Positions 8,208 to 16,677 of a stretch of 64,000 bases of DNA are shown here, one piece after another. Numbering within the stretch: the stretch's first letter is position 1; each line of letters opens with the position of its first letter. The translations under genes and the position numbers were made by a program. The notes under the pieces were generated by a model, which was not told where the DNA came from, ran no database searches, and saw only the letters and a program-made list of their open reading frames with translations. Origin of the DNA: DAIODI01 sp046349255 (GTDB taxonomy: Bacteria > Pseudomonadota > Alphaproteobacteria > Rhizobiales > Aestuariivirgaceae); contig JAXMCR010000003.1 in assembly GCA_046349255.1 (NCBI GenBank), forward strand, positions 372,001-436,000. The letters run 5' to 3'.

Positions 8208-8888
8208 ATGCGTTTTCGAACCTTTGCCGCCGCCGTCGCCATTCTTGCGTCGTTGGCGGGCCCGGGCCTCGCAGACTGTGGAAGCAGTCCCGGCGCCGGC
8301 ATCGACTGGACGGATTGCCAGAAGCAGAAGCTGATGCTGGGGGGAACCGACTTCGGTACGTCGACCTTCAACAGTTCCAACCTCTCCGGGACCGACTTCA
8401 GCGGGTCGACGATGGCCGGCTCGAGCTTCGTGCGGGCAGAACTCGGGCGCGCGTCCTTCCGCAACGCGAACCTGAAGGGCGCCCGGTTCGAGAAGGCGTC
8501 CGGCGGCCGAACCGTGTTCGACGGCGCAAACCTCGAGGGCGCCGATCTCGCCAAGTCGGAATTTGCCCGCGCCACGTTCAAGGGTGCGAACCTTGCCGGT
8601 GCGGACCTGTCGAAGGGAGACTTTACGCGCGTGAATTTCGAAGCGGCGAATCTCTCGAACGTGAAGTTCACGCTGGCAAACATCGCGCGCGTGACGCTGA
8701 AGGGCGCAAACCTTCAGGGGACCGACTTCTCCAACGCCTACACCTATCGCACCGACTTTTCCGGGGCGGACCTGTCCGCTGCGAAGGGGCTGTCGCAGGT
8801 CCAGATCGAGGCTGCCTGCGGGAATGCCGACACACGCCTGCCGGCGGGCCTGACCATGCCGAATGACTGGAACTGCGCCGACGATTGA
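8208..8888 (+). CDS. Secreted pentapeptide-repeat protein
   Basis: 226 residues. The ATG at 8208 is preceded by a strong GGAGGAG site at 8193-8199. An N-terminal signal peptide (MRFRTFAAAVAILASLAGPGLA, cut before DCGSS) sends it to the periplasm. From about residue 45 to 200 it is built of A(N/D)LxG-type pentapeptides (for example GANLEGADLA, GANLAGADLS), which fold into a right-handed quadrilateral beta-helix. Cysteines near both ends (two N-terminal, two C-terminal) could cap the solenoid by disulfides. Most characterised pentapeptide proteins are cytoplasmic gyrase mimics; an exported one probably has a structural or binding role. Confidence 0.88.
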   Translation: MRFRTFAAAVAILASLAGPGLADCGSSPGAGIDWTDCQKQKLMLGGTDFGTSTFNSSNLSGTDFSGSTMAGSSFVRAELGRASFRNANLKGARFEKASGGRTVFDGANLEGADLAKSEFARATFKGANLAGADLSKGDFTRVNFEAANLSNVKFTLANIARVTLKGANLQGTDFSNAYTYRTDFSGADLSAAKGLSQVQIEAACGNADTRLPAGLTMPNDWNCADD

Positions 8889-8911
8889 GTTGACCGGATT
8901 GGCCTGAAACC

Positions 8912-8942
8912 GAAACGGCCGGACGCATCGTCCGGCCGTTTC
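8912..8942. terminator. Bidirectional intrinsic terminator-like hairpin
   Basis: A 13-bp perfect stem (GAAACGGCCGGAC / GTCCGGCCGTTTC) with a 5-base loop lies between the convergent pentapeptide-repeat gene (stop 8888) and tRNA-Asn (ends 8952). A-runs and T-runs at the stem base let it act in both directions. Confidence 0.8.
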
Positions 8943-8951
8943 TCGAATAGG

Positions 8952-9027
8952 TGGCTCCCCGGGCCGGACTCGAACCAGCGACCCAGCGGTTAACAGCCGC
9001 TTGCTCTACCGACTGAGCTACCGGGGA
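8952..9027 (-). tRNA. tRNA-Asn (GTT)
   Basis: 76-nt cloverleaf on the minus strand with encoded CCA. The acceptor TCCCCGG pairs with CCGGGGA, the anticodon loop reads CTGTTAA with anticodon GTT, and the T arm contains GGTTCGAGTCC. A sigma-70-like -10 (TATAGC, 9037-9042) lies 10 bases upstream with a weak -35 (TTCCGC, 9060-9065) at 17-bp spacing. Confidence 0.97.
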
Positions 9028-9154
9028 ATGGCGCTCGCTATAGCAAACGGAACCGCGGTGCGGAAGCGTAAAAACGAGGGGTCATGACGGCAGCGTGAAC
9101 GGCCTGCGACACCCATCGCTTGCAATGCGTACATGCACTTTCGATATACCGATT

Positions 9155-9466
9155 ATGACAAAGGTGAAGCTGGGCGAACGCACGATTCCCTTGCCCCGGA
9201 ACAAGGTCTTTCGACTGGCGCTCGGAACCGCGCTGGTGCTCGGCGGGATGGTCGGATTTCTGCCGATTCTGGGCTTCTGGATGATTCCGCTCGGATTGAT
9301 CGTCCTGTCAGTCGATATCGCCATCATCCGGCGCTGGCGAAGGCGCAATATTGTTCGCCACGGGCCGTGGTTGAAGGAGCGTTTTCCGAGGGTTGCGTCG
9401 GTGTTCGGAATCGGAAACGGTGACGCGCCGGGGGCGGCAGTCAAACAAAAAGAATTCAATCGATGA
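9155..9466 (+). CDS. PGPGW-type small membrane protein
   Basis: 103 residues from the ATG at 9155 (upstream Met codons at 9095 and 9125 are possible but look non-coding). Two adjacent hydrophobic helices at about residues 20-65 contain the GFLPILGFWMIPLGL stretch typical of PGPGW-family putative transmembrane proteins, followed by a basic IIRRWRRR patch and a cytoplasmic tail. Function unknown. The stop overlaps the next gene's start (ATGA at 9463-9466), so it is coupled to the Crp/Fnr-type regulator. Confidence 0.75.
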   Translation: MTKVKLGERTIPLPRNKVFRLALGTALVLGGMVGFLPILGFWMIPLGLIVLSVDIAIIRRWRRRNIVRHGPWLKERFPRVASVFGIGNGDAPGAAVKQKEFNR

Positions 9467-10194
9467 TACCTGGTTGGTCGGTTCAATCGGCTGCGCAGGT
9501 GCTGCGTTCGAAGGGTTGGTTCTCGCAGCAGCCGCAGTGGTTCCAGGATGGCGTGATCGAGCGTGCTACGCTCAAGGAGTTTCATGCCGGCGGCGTCGTC
9601 TGTCGCGCGGGTGATGCTCCTATGGGAGCGCACGCGGTCGTCGAGGGGCAGGTGAACTTCGTATGGCCTTCGCCCGACGGACAGGAGATCTTCTACAACT
9701 TCATTCCGCCGGCAGGCTGGTTCGGCCACGGCTCGTGCATCGACGGGGAGCCGTATCTGATGAACGCGGTGACGCCGCGTCGCACCGTCATGCTATTCCT
9801 CGCGCGCGACAGGTTCGAAGACCTCGGGAAGGCGCACCCGGAAGCGTTCCGGTGCTGGGCCACGCAGGTGACCGACATGTACCGCGGTGTGTTCCAGAGC
9901 TTCATCGACGCGAAGGCCTTCGAAGCGCGCCAGCGGGTGCCGCGGGCGCTGCTCGTGCTCGCCCGCAAGGCCGGCGAACGGGTCGGCGACAGCGTCGAGT
10001 TGAACGTGCGCCTCACCCAGGCGGAGTTTGCCTCGTTCGTCGGCGTGACGCGCCAGTATGCGAGCCGCTTCATCGGTGAGCTTCGCGAAGCCGGCATTCT
10101 CGACTGGGGGGCAAGCCGGATCGTGATCCGCAACCTGCCGGCGCTCGCCGAGATGGCCGATCCACGCAGGGGCGCCGCGACCAGCGGGGCCTGA
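9463..10194 (+). CDS. Crp/Fnr-family transcriptional regulator
   Basis: 243 residues. The cyclic-nucleotide-binding beta-barrel is at about residues 35-135 (for example GQVNFVWPSPDGQEIFYNF then GWFGHGSCIDGE). A winged helix-turn-helix lies at about 170-230 (LTQAEFASFVGVTRQYASRFI recognition helix). No N-terminal cysteine cluster is present, so it is not an oxygen-sensing Fnr; the ligand is unknown. It is translationally coupled to the PGPGW membrane protein and convergent with valS. Confidence 0.88.
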   Translation: MIPGWSVQSAAQVLRSKGWFSQQPQWFQDGVIERATLKEFHAGGVVCRAGDAPMGAHAVVEGQVNFVWPSPDGQEIFYNFIPPAGWFGHGSCIDGEPYLMNAVTPRRTVMLFLARDRFEDLGKAHPEAFRCWATQVTDMYRGVFQSFIDAKAFEARQRVPRALLVLARKAGERVGDSVELNVRLTQAEFASFVGVTRQYASRFIGELREAGILDWGASRIVIRNLPALAEMADPRRGAATSGA

Positions 10195-10211
10195 CGCCCC
10201 CCCGGTCAGGC
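10189..10211. terminator. Short inverted repeat between convergent stops
   Basis: GCCTGAC / GTCAGGC, 7 bp with a 9-base C-rich loop, spans the stop codons of the Crp/Fnr regulator and valS. There is no T-run on either side, so it may be only a consequence of the two opposed TGA codons. Confidence 0.3.
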
Positions 10212-12896
10212 GCCCAGGCGGTCGAGCGCCTCGACGATCTTCACGCGGCGCGCGCCGAGCGTTTCCTTGCGCTCCTTCGCCTCCTCGATGACCTCCTCCG
10301 GCGCCTTGGCGACGAAGCCCGGGTTACCGAGCCGCGCTTCGATTCCGGCGATATCCTTGTCGGTCTTCTCGAGTTCCTTGGCGAGGCGGCCGCGCTCTGC
10401 CGCGAAGTCGATGACGCCTTCGAGCGGCAGGGCGGCCACCGCCTCCCCAAGCACGATCTGCGCGGCGCTCTTCGGCACGGTGGGGGCGGCCTCCAGCACC
10501 TCGAGGCGCGCAAGCCTGAGGATCTCCTGCCGCCACCGATCGGCCCGCTTCAGATTCTCGGGGGATGCGCCCACGAGGAGGCAGCGGATCTTGGCGCCCG
10601 CCGGCACGTTCATCTCGGCGCGTACGGACCGGATGTCGGAGATCAGGCGGATCACCCACTCGATTTCGTCGTTCGCCGCCGGATCGTCGAGCCCGTCGTA
10701 AGGCTGCCAGGGAGCGACGATCAGCGCTGTCTGGCGCGAGGCCGTCTTGTCCCACAGTTCTTCGGTCACGAACGGCATGAACGGGTGGAGCAGGCGCAGG
10801 ATGCCGTCGAGCACGAAGGCGGCGGTGGCGCGCGTCTCCGCCTGCAGGGCCGCGTCGGTTCCCGACAGCACCGGCTTCGAGAGTTCGAGGTACCAGTCGC
10901 AGAACACGTTCCACACGAACTGGTAGAGCGCGCCGGCTGCATCGTTGAAGCGATACTCCTCGATCGCCTTGCGCGCCGTCGCCTCGGCCTTCGCGAGAGC
11001 GCCGAGGATCCAGCGGTTCAGCGGCAGCGCGGCAGACTTCGGATCGAACGCCGGATCGAGCGTGCAGCCCTGCATCTCGCAGAAGCGTGCCGCGTTCCAC
11101 AGCTTGGTCGTGAAGTTGCGATAGCCTTCGACGCGCTGCGTGGACAGCTTGATGTCGCGCCCCTGCGCGGCCATGGCGGCGAGCGTGAAGCGCAAGGCAT
11201 CCGCGCCGTACTGGTCGATGAGGTCGAGCGGGTCGATGACGTTGCCCTTCGACTTCGACATCTTCTGGCCCTTCTCGTCGCGGACCAGGGCATGGATGTA
11301 GACCGTGTGGAACGGCACCTCCTGCATGAAGTGCAGTCCCATCATCATCATGCGGGCGACCCAGAAGAAGATGATGTCGAACCCGGTGACGAGCACGTCC
11401 GTCTTGTAGTGCCGGGCGAGTTCCGGCGTCTGGTCGGGCCAGCCGAGCGTCGAGAACGGCCACAGCGCGGAGGAGAACCAAGTATCGAGCACGTCCTCGT
11501 CGCGCTTCAGCGGCACGGCCTTGCCGTAATGCGCGTCGGCCGCGGCCTGGGCCTCGGCCTCGGTTTCGGCGACGAACACCTTCTCGTCCGGCCCGTACCA
11601 GGCCGGGATCTGGTGGCCCCACCACAGCTGGCGCGAAATGCACCACGGCTGGATGTTGCGCATCCATTCGAAGTAGGTCTTCTCCCAGTTCTTCGGCACG
11701 AAGGCGGTGTCGCCCTGTTCGACGGCGGCGATCGCAGGCTTCGCCAGCGTTGCGGCGTCGACGTACCACTGCTCGGTGAGCCACGGCTCGATGACGACGC
11801 CCGAGCGGTCGCCGTGCGGCACCTGGTGGGTGTGCGGCTCGACCTTCTCGAGGAGGCCCGCCTCCTCCATCTTCGCGACGATGATCTTGCGCGCCTCGAA
11901 GCGGTCGGCGCCGTTGAGCCCCATGATCAGCGTGATGAGGGAATCGCTCGCCGGCACGCCGCGCACGAAGTCGGGGTTGTCCTTGAGCAGCATTGCACCG
12001 TGCTCGTCGAGCACGTTGACCATCGGCAGATTGTGCCGCTTGCCCACTTCGAAGTCGTTGAAGTCGTGCGCGGGCGTGATCTTCACCGCGCCGGTGCCCT
12101 TCTCGGGATCGGAGTATTCGTCCGCCACGATCGGGATGCGCCGGCCGACGAGCGGCAGGATCGCGAACTTGCCGACGACGTCCTTGTAGCGCTCGTCCTC
12201 CGGGTGGACGGCCACCGCGGTATCGCCCAGCATCGTCTCGGGCCGCGTGGTCGCGACCGTGATGAACCGGTCGGTGCCCTCGATCGGATAGCGGAAGTGC
12301 CACAGCGATCCCTTGACCTCGACCTGCTGCACCTCGAGGTCCGAGATGGCGGTGAGGAGCTTCGGGTCCCAGTTGACGAGCCGCTTGTCCTTGTAGATCA
12401 GCCCGTCCCGGTAGAGCTGCACGAACACCTTCAGCACGGCGCGGGAGAGGCCCTCGTCCATCGTGAAGCGTTCGCGGCTCCAGTCGCACGAGGCGCCGAG
12501 GCGGCGAAGCTGCTGCGTGATGAGGCCGCCCGAGTGCGCCTTCCATTCCCACACGCGCTTGACGAAGGCCTCGCGGCCCATGCTGCGCCGGTCGGTCTTG
12601 TTTTCCGAGGCAAGCAGGCGCTCGACCACCATCTGCGTGGCGATGCCTGCGTGGTCGGTGCCCGGCTGCCAGAGCACGTCGCGGCCGCGCATGCGCCAGT
12701 AGCGCACGAGAATGTCCTGGATCGTGTTGTTGAGGGCATGCCCCATGTGGAGCGAGCCGGTCACGTTCGGCGGCGGGATGACGATCGTGAACGGCTCTGC
12801 ATCCGGCCGGCCGCCCGGCTTGAACGCGCCGGACGATTCCCACATCCCGTAGATGCGCTGTTCGGTGGCCTGGTGATCGTAGGTCTTGTCGAGCAT
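10206..12896 (-). CDS. valS: Valyl-tRNA synthetase
   Basis: Class Ia synthetase charging tRNA(Val), 896 residues from MLDKTYDH at 12896 (an upstream in-frame start at 12950 adds 18 unconserved residues). The ATP signature motifs are HMGH (SLHMGHALNN) and KMSKS (GQKMSKSKGN). The CP1 editing domain lies between, and the C-terminal coiled coil, typical of ValRS, is at the end (about 830-896, LAKELEKTDKDIAGIEARL). It is downstream of popZ on the same strand with a 93-base gap, the arrangement familiar in alphaproteobacteria. Confidence 0.97.
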   Translation of the reverse strand: MLDKTYDHQATEQRIYGMWESSGAFKPGGRPDAEPFTIVIPPPNVTGSLHMGHALNNTIQDILVRYWRMRGRDVLWQPGTDHAGIATQMVVERLLASENKTDRRSMGREAFVKRVWEWKAHSGGLITQQLRRLGASCDWSRERFTMDEGLSRAVLKVFVQLYRDGLIYKDKRLVNWDPKLLTAISDLEVQQVEVKGSLWHFRYPIEGTDRFITVATTRPETMLGDTAVAVHPEDERYKDVVGKFAILPLVGRRIPIVADEYSDPEKGTGAVKITPAHDFNDFEVGKRHNLPMVNVLDEHGAMLLKDNPDFVRGVPASDSLITLIMGLNGADRFEARKIIVAKMEEAGLLEKVEPHTHQVPHGDRSGVVIEPWLTEQWYVDAATLAKPAIAAVEQGDTAFVPKNWEKTYFEWMRNIQPWCISRQLWWGHQIPAWYGPDEKVFVAETEAEAQAAADAHYGKAVPLKRDEDVLDTWFSSALWPFSTLGWPDQTPELARHYKTDVLVTGFDIIFFWVARMMMMGLHFMQEVPFHTVYIHALVRDEKGQKMSKSKGNVIDPLDLIDQYGADALRFTLAAMAAQGRDIKLSTQRVEGYRNFTTKLWNAARFCEMQGCTLDPAFDPKSAALPLNRWILGALAKAEATARKAIEEYRFNDAAGALYQFVWNVFCDWYLELSKPVLSGTDAALQAETRATAAFVLDGILRLLHPFMPFVTEELWDKTASRQTALIVAPWQPYDGLDDPAANDEIEWVIRLISDIRSVRAEMNVPAGAKIRCLLVGASPENLKRADRWRQEILRLARLEVLEAAPTVPKSAAQIVLGEAVAALPLEGVIDFAAERGRLAKELEKTDKDIAGIEARLGNPGFVAKAPEEVIEEAKERKETLGARRVKIVEALDRLGA

Positions 12897-12989
12897 GGGA
12901 GGTGTTTTCGCCGCGTCGCGTCGTCTGGTCCGGGGGGCGTTAAACACCACCCGGAACGGGCTTTCAACCCATCGAGGGAGGAGGGTGGA

Positions 12990-14102
12990 TCAGCGGCCGC
13001 TGCGACGCGCCACGCGGTCGATTTCTTCGCGCACCAGACGTTCGACGACCGACGGCAGGTTCTGGTCGAGCCAGGCCTTCAGCATCGGCCGCAGAAGCTC
13101 GCGGGTGAGGTCCTCGATGGACCGGGAGCCGCCGGAGGCCTGCGTCACGATCGTGTCGGCAAGCCGGTCGAACGCGGAGGCGGTCGCGTCCGCCACGTCC
13201 TGGGAGAGCATCGCGCGCGCCTCGCGCGACAGCCCTTCGCGCAGCGTCGGCGGTGGCTGGTACTCGACCGGCAACGGCTCGTCGTGGTCGACCTCGGGTT
13301 CCTCGAAATCGAAGTCCTCCTCGGCCGCATACTCCGCAGCCCCGGGATCGGCCGGTCCGTGCTCGATGTAGGAATCGTCGACGTCGTCGTCGCGCTCGGG
13401 CGCCAGATCGAGCGGCGCGCGCTCGATCGGCGGCAGATTCAACGGCGGAAAGACGGGCGGAGTGGGTTCCGCAGCCTTCGCCGGCGGCCGGGACCGTGCG
13501 GCCTGCCAGTTGACCACCGGCGGTTCCGACACGCTTCCCCGCAGCGCACTGGCGGGCGGGGGCGGCGGCGCGCCCTGGACTTCCGCCGGCCGGCGCTGAC
13601 GGCGCGACAGGGCATCATCGGGACGCACGTAACCGCCCAGCACGCTTGCGAAGCTGCTCGGACCGCCCGCGGAGATGCGGGCGAGCCTCTCACGGGTCGC
13701 CGACAGGTCGGCAATGCGGCTGCGCAAGGCGAGAAAATCTTCGGTCTTCGAGGCGCGGCCAGAAGTCTGCGAGGCCGGCGATGGCTCGACGCTCACCTTG
13801 AGGTCGCGCATGGAGCCGGACAGCTGCGGCGTCAGGGGAGCGATCAAGGGGCGTGCGGGCGGCGTGATGCGGTTCTCGCCCGGGGCCCGCTCGATGCCGC
13901 GCAGCCGCGGTGGCTCGCGGCGCTGCTGCGCGCCAGCAGACACAGACGATGCGGGGGCAGGGGCAGGGAACGCAGACGGTGCAGATGCGCGATCAGGGCC
14001 AGCGGCCGAGGCGTTCGCGTCTTCGTCGTGAATAGCACGACGGATCGAGTCGAGGAGCGACTCGATCGACGGTTCATCAGACGCAGCCTTTACTCTACTC
14101 AT
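12990..14102 (-). CDS. popZ: Polar organizing protein PopZ (DUF2497)
   Basis: 370 residues. The N-terminal helix EPSIESLLDSIRRAIHDE is the conserved PopZ partner-binding motif. A long acidic, proline-rich disordered middle follows (about 30-300). The C-terminal DUF2497 oligomerisation helices (LLRPMLKAWLDQNLPSVVE then LVREEIDRVARR) end the protein. In Caulobacter PopZ forms polar condensates anchoring ParB and client kinases; the linker here is much longer than in Caulobacter (177 aa total), which in this family is expected to change condensate properties. Immediately upstream of valS, as in many relatives. Confidence 0.9.
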   Translation of the reverse strand: MSRVKAASDEPSIESLLDSIRRAIHDEDANASAAGPDRASAPSAFPAPAPASSVSAGAQQRREPPRLRGIERAPGENRITPPARPLIAPLTPQLSGSMRDLKVSVEPSPASQTSGRASKTEDFLALRSRIADLSATRERLARISAGGPSSFASVLGGYVRPDDALSRRQRRPAEVQGAPPPPPASALRGSVSEPPVVNWQAARSRPPAKAAEPTPPVFPPLNLPPIERAPLDLAPERDDDVDDSYIEHGPADPGAAEYAAEEDFDFEEPEVDHDEPLPVEYQPPPTLREGLSREARAMLSQDVADATASAFDRLADTIVTQASGGSRSIEDLTRELLRPMLKAWLDQNLPSVVERLVREEIDRVARRSGR

Positions 14103-14218
14103 CGCTCACGCTCCCCGTGGGCAAGATTGGGACCTTGCGAGCCTAAGATCGCTCGAATCTCCCCCCGGAGCAAATTGCGATAGGGACTCTCGTGAGTTAT
14201 CGACAGTTTTGCAAGTAC

Positions 14219-15625
14219 TTAATCAACCGTCTTGGCGTCCGCGCCGATGAACTTATCGCGGACGTTGAGGTAGTTGTCTTCCGCATTGTAGGGAACGACA
14301 CCCAGCCTCAGGCTCTGGGCCGTCATCCGGCCGATCGCCGCGAGGAGCTGGTAGGCCGCGATGATGCGGTCGCGCTGCGCGGTGACGAGGATCACCTGCG
14401 AGTCGATGTATTCCTGCTCGGCGTCGAGGACGTCCAGCGTCGTGCGCGAGCCCACGAGGGCCTCCTGCCTGACGCCTTCGAGCGCCAGCCGGTTCGCCTC
14501 GACCGATGCCTTCTGCGACACGATGACGGCGGTGGCGGCCTGGAAGTTGTTCCAGGAACTCGTCACCTGCTCGCGGACGGCCCGTCGTGCGCCGAGGATC
14601 TCGATGCGGCGCTGGCTCGCGACCTGCTTGGCCTGGCGCACCTGCGAATAGACGTAGCCGCCCTCGTAGATCGGGATCTGGACCTGGCCAAAGATCTGGG
14701 CGGAGTCCGACCAGGCGACGAGCGGGCTCGTGTCCTGCTGGTAGCTGTACTGCGCGCTCACCGACACCTGCGGGTACAGGTTGCTGCGCACGAGGTCGAT
14801 GTTGTAGCGGGCAGCCTCCTCGCTGAAGGCGGCCGCGAGGATGTTCGGGTTGATCGACTCGGCCTCGGCCAGCGCTGCGTCGAGGCTCGGCGGCATCGCC
14901 GGCGGCAGCGGCGGGAAGATGAGCCGGCCGGGCTCAGAGCCGACGACGCGGGTGTAGAAGGCCATCGACGCGGCAAGCTGCGCCTGGGCCTGCGACAGGG
15001 CCGACTTCGACAGTTCGAGGCGCGCCTGCGCCTGCGACACGTCCGTGCGGGTGATTTCGCCAACGTCGAACCGGGCCTGCGATGCGCGCAGTTCCTCCGT
15101 CAGCACCTGCACGTTCTTCTGGCGCAACTGCAGCACGCTGCGGTCGCGGATGACGTTCATGTAGGCGGTCGCGCCGTCGAGCAGCACGTCCTGTTCGGTC
15201 GCGAGGAGCGTCTGCCGGCCGGCACGCACCAGCGCCTCGGCCTGCGCGGTGCCGCTGGTCGTCTTGAACCCGGTGAACACGGGCTGCGTCAGCGACACGA
15301 CCACGTTGGCCGGGTTCTGGCCGATCCGCGGAATGCCTTTCTGCGCGTTCCAGGACGCCCCGTACTGGCCGCCGGCGGACACGGTCGGACGCCAGCCGGA
15401 GAGCGCCTGCGGGACGTTTTCGTCTGTCGCGCGCTGGCGAGCGCGTTCGGCGTTGAGCGTGGGGTTGGAGCGGTAGGCGGACTCGAGCGCAGCGTTGATG
15501 GTGGCGTTCGTCGTCTTCTCGGCTGCCGACAGGCCAACGGGCGCAACCAGCAGGGCTGCCAGCGCCGCCATTCCAAGCAGAAAAGACCCCCTGAACCGTC
15601 CCGTCACGACCCCACCACGCCTCAT
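14219..15625 (-). CDS. tolC: TolC-family outer-membrane channel protein
   Basis: 468 residues with an N-terminal signal peptide (FLLGMAALAALLVAPVGLSAAE). The mature part is two repeats of the OEP fold: helical hairpins rich in Ala/Gln (QAQARLELSKSALSQAQAQL; VRQAKQVASQRRIEILGARR) and beta strands (FTGFKTT; PIYEGG). It should trimerise into a periplasm-spanning exit duct for type I secretion or RND pumps. No inner-membrane partner is adjacent, as is usual for the housekeeping TolC of this order, where it lies between pcm and popZ. Confidence 0.92.
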   Translation of the reverse strand: MRRGGVVTGRFRGSFLLGMAALAALLVAPVGLSAAEKTTNATINAALESAYRSNPTLNAERARQRATDENVPQALSGWRPTVSAGGQYGASWNAQKGIPRIGQNPANVVVSLTQPVFTGFKTTSGTAQAEALVRAGRQTLLATEQDVLLDGATAYMNVIRDRSVLQLRQKNVQVLTEELRASQARFDVGEITRTDVSQAQARLELSKSALSQAQAQLAASMAFYTRVVGSEPGRLIFPPLPPAMPPSLDAALAEAESINPNILAAAFSEEAARYNIDLVRSNLYPQVSVSAQYSYQQDTSPLVAWSDSAQIFGQVQIPIYEGGYVYSQVRQAKQVASQRRIEILGARRAVREQVTSSWNNFQAATAVIVSQKASVEANRLALEGVRQEALVGSRTTLDVLDAEQEYIDSQVILVTAQRDRIIAAYQLLAAIGRMTAQSLRLGVVPYNAEDNYLNVRDKFIGADAKTVD

Positions 15626-15755
15626 TACGCCCCTATACGCCCCATCCGTTAACTATCTGCTAACTATGCCCGCATTGCGACGGCAAGGATATGGCACGGC
15701 GACCACAAGCTCGGAGGAAAAACCGCAGGTTTCCGAATCGTGGACGCGAGCGATC

Positions 15756-16427
15756 CTAGAAGTTGAACCGCGGCGTCGTCACGGGAAATCCTGGAACCTC
15801 GGGAACCGAGAGATCGAACCAGCGGCGGTGCGACACCGCCTTGCCGTTGCGCACGACCACTGTTGCCGGCGCCGTCTCGGCCTTCCCGAGCGCGAGGACG
15901 AGCTTGCCGTCGTCCACCAACTGCTCGAGCAGGCCGTGCGGAATGTCCGGCAGCCGCCCGTTGACCACGATCACATCGTAGGGAGCGCCCGCCTTGTGAC
16001 CGGCAGGATGCGGCCCGTGCACCACCGTGACGTTGTCGACGCCAAGCTGACCAAGCGTCCGCTTGGCCGCATCGGCCAGCGTCGCATCCTCCTCGACGGC
16101 CGTCACATGGCGCGCCAGTCTTGCGAGCACGGCGGCCGAGTAGCCGGTCGCCCCCGCGATGTCGAGCACGCGGTGCTCGGGGCGGATGTTTGCGAGTTGC
16201 AGAAGCCGCGCCAGCGCCATCGGCTCGAGGAGATAGCGCGGACGACCGTTCACATCGCGGCCCACCGGGAGGTCGTCGTCCATGTACGCGATTGCGCGAC
16301 GCTCCTGCGGCGCGAACTCCTCGCGCGGCACGTCCGCCATCGCGGCGATGATGCGCGCATCGGTGACGCCGGACGGGCGCACCTGCGATTCGATCATGTT
16401 GCCGCGCGCGATGCCGAAATCCTGCAT
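15756..16427 (-). CDS. pcm: Protein-L-isoaspartate O-methyltransferase-like
   Basis: 223 residues from the ATG at 16427 (MQDFGIARGNMIESQVRP), the start typical of the alphaproteobacterial Pcm-like family; the frame continues upstream to 16496 without similarity. The SAM-binding glycine loop is diverged (VLDIAGATGYSAAVLARL) and motif II reads VTAVEEDATLA. Canonical PCMTs repair isoaspartyl residues; this subfamily, N-terminally 'MIESQVRP', is often annotated as PCMT without proof of that activity. 130 bases separate it from the TolC gene downstream. Confidence 0.85.
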   Translation of the reverse strand: MQDFGIARGNMIESQVRPSGVTDARIIAAMADVPREEFAPQERRAIAYMDDDLPVGRDVNGRPRYLLEPMALARLLQLANIRPEHRVLDIAGATGYSAAVLARLARHVTAVEEDATLADAAKRTLGQLGVDNVTVVHGPHPAGHKAGAPYDVIVVNGRLPDIPHGLLEQLVDDGKLVLALGKAETAPATVVVRNGKAVSHRRWFDLSVPEVPGFPVTTPRFNF

Positions 16428-16530
16428 CGTCAGTCCCTCGAGCACGATTGATCCGATCCCCTTCCTTAGCCCATCGCCGACTGCGCGCCAAAGCACAATT
16501 CGTAGAGTGTCCGAGTGTCGATCGGCGGCG

Positions 16531-16559
16531 TTGTGCGGGGCTTGCGGCTGCTCTATAAG
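16531..16559 (+). promoter_or_regulatory. Sigma-70-type promoter of tRNA-Cys
   Basis: TTGTGC (16531-16536) and TATAAG (16554-16559) are separated by 17 bp and lie 19 bases before the mature tRNA-Cys 5' end, consistent with a short 5' leader removed by RNase P. Confidence 0.6.
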
Positions 16560-16578
16560 ACCCCCGCCTTCACGGCAT

Positions 16579-16652
16579 GGCCTCGTGGCGGAGTGGTGAC
16601 GCAGCGGACTGCAAATCCGTGCACCCCGGTTCGATTCCGGGCGAGGCCTCCA
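16579..16652 (+). tRNA. tRNA-Cys (GCA)
   Basis: 74-nt cloverleaf with encoded CCA. The acceptor GGCCTCG pairs with CGAGGCC, the discriminator base is T, the anticodon loop CTGCAAA has anticodon GCA, and the T loop is GGTTCGATTCC. Confidence 0.97.
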
Positions 16653-16677
16653 TCATCCCACGCTCGATGACCGCATC

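Noticed and set aside
10324..12843. 839-codon second minus-strand frame inside valS
   Set aside because: Arg-rich frame-shifted shadow of valS without motifs.
10785..14183. 1132-codon plus-strand open frame opposite valS and popZ
   Set aside because: Same antisense artefact; valS and popZ are certain on the other strand.
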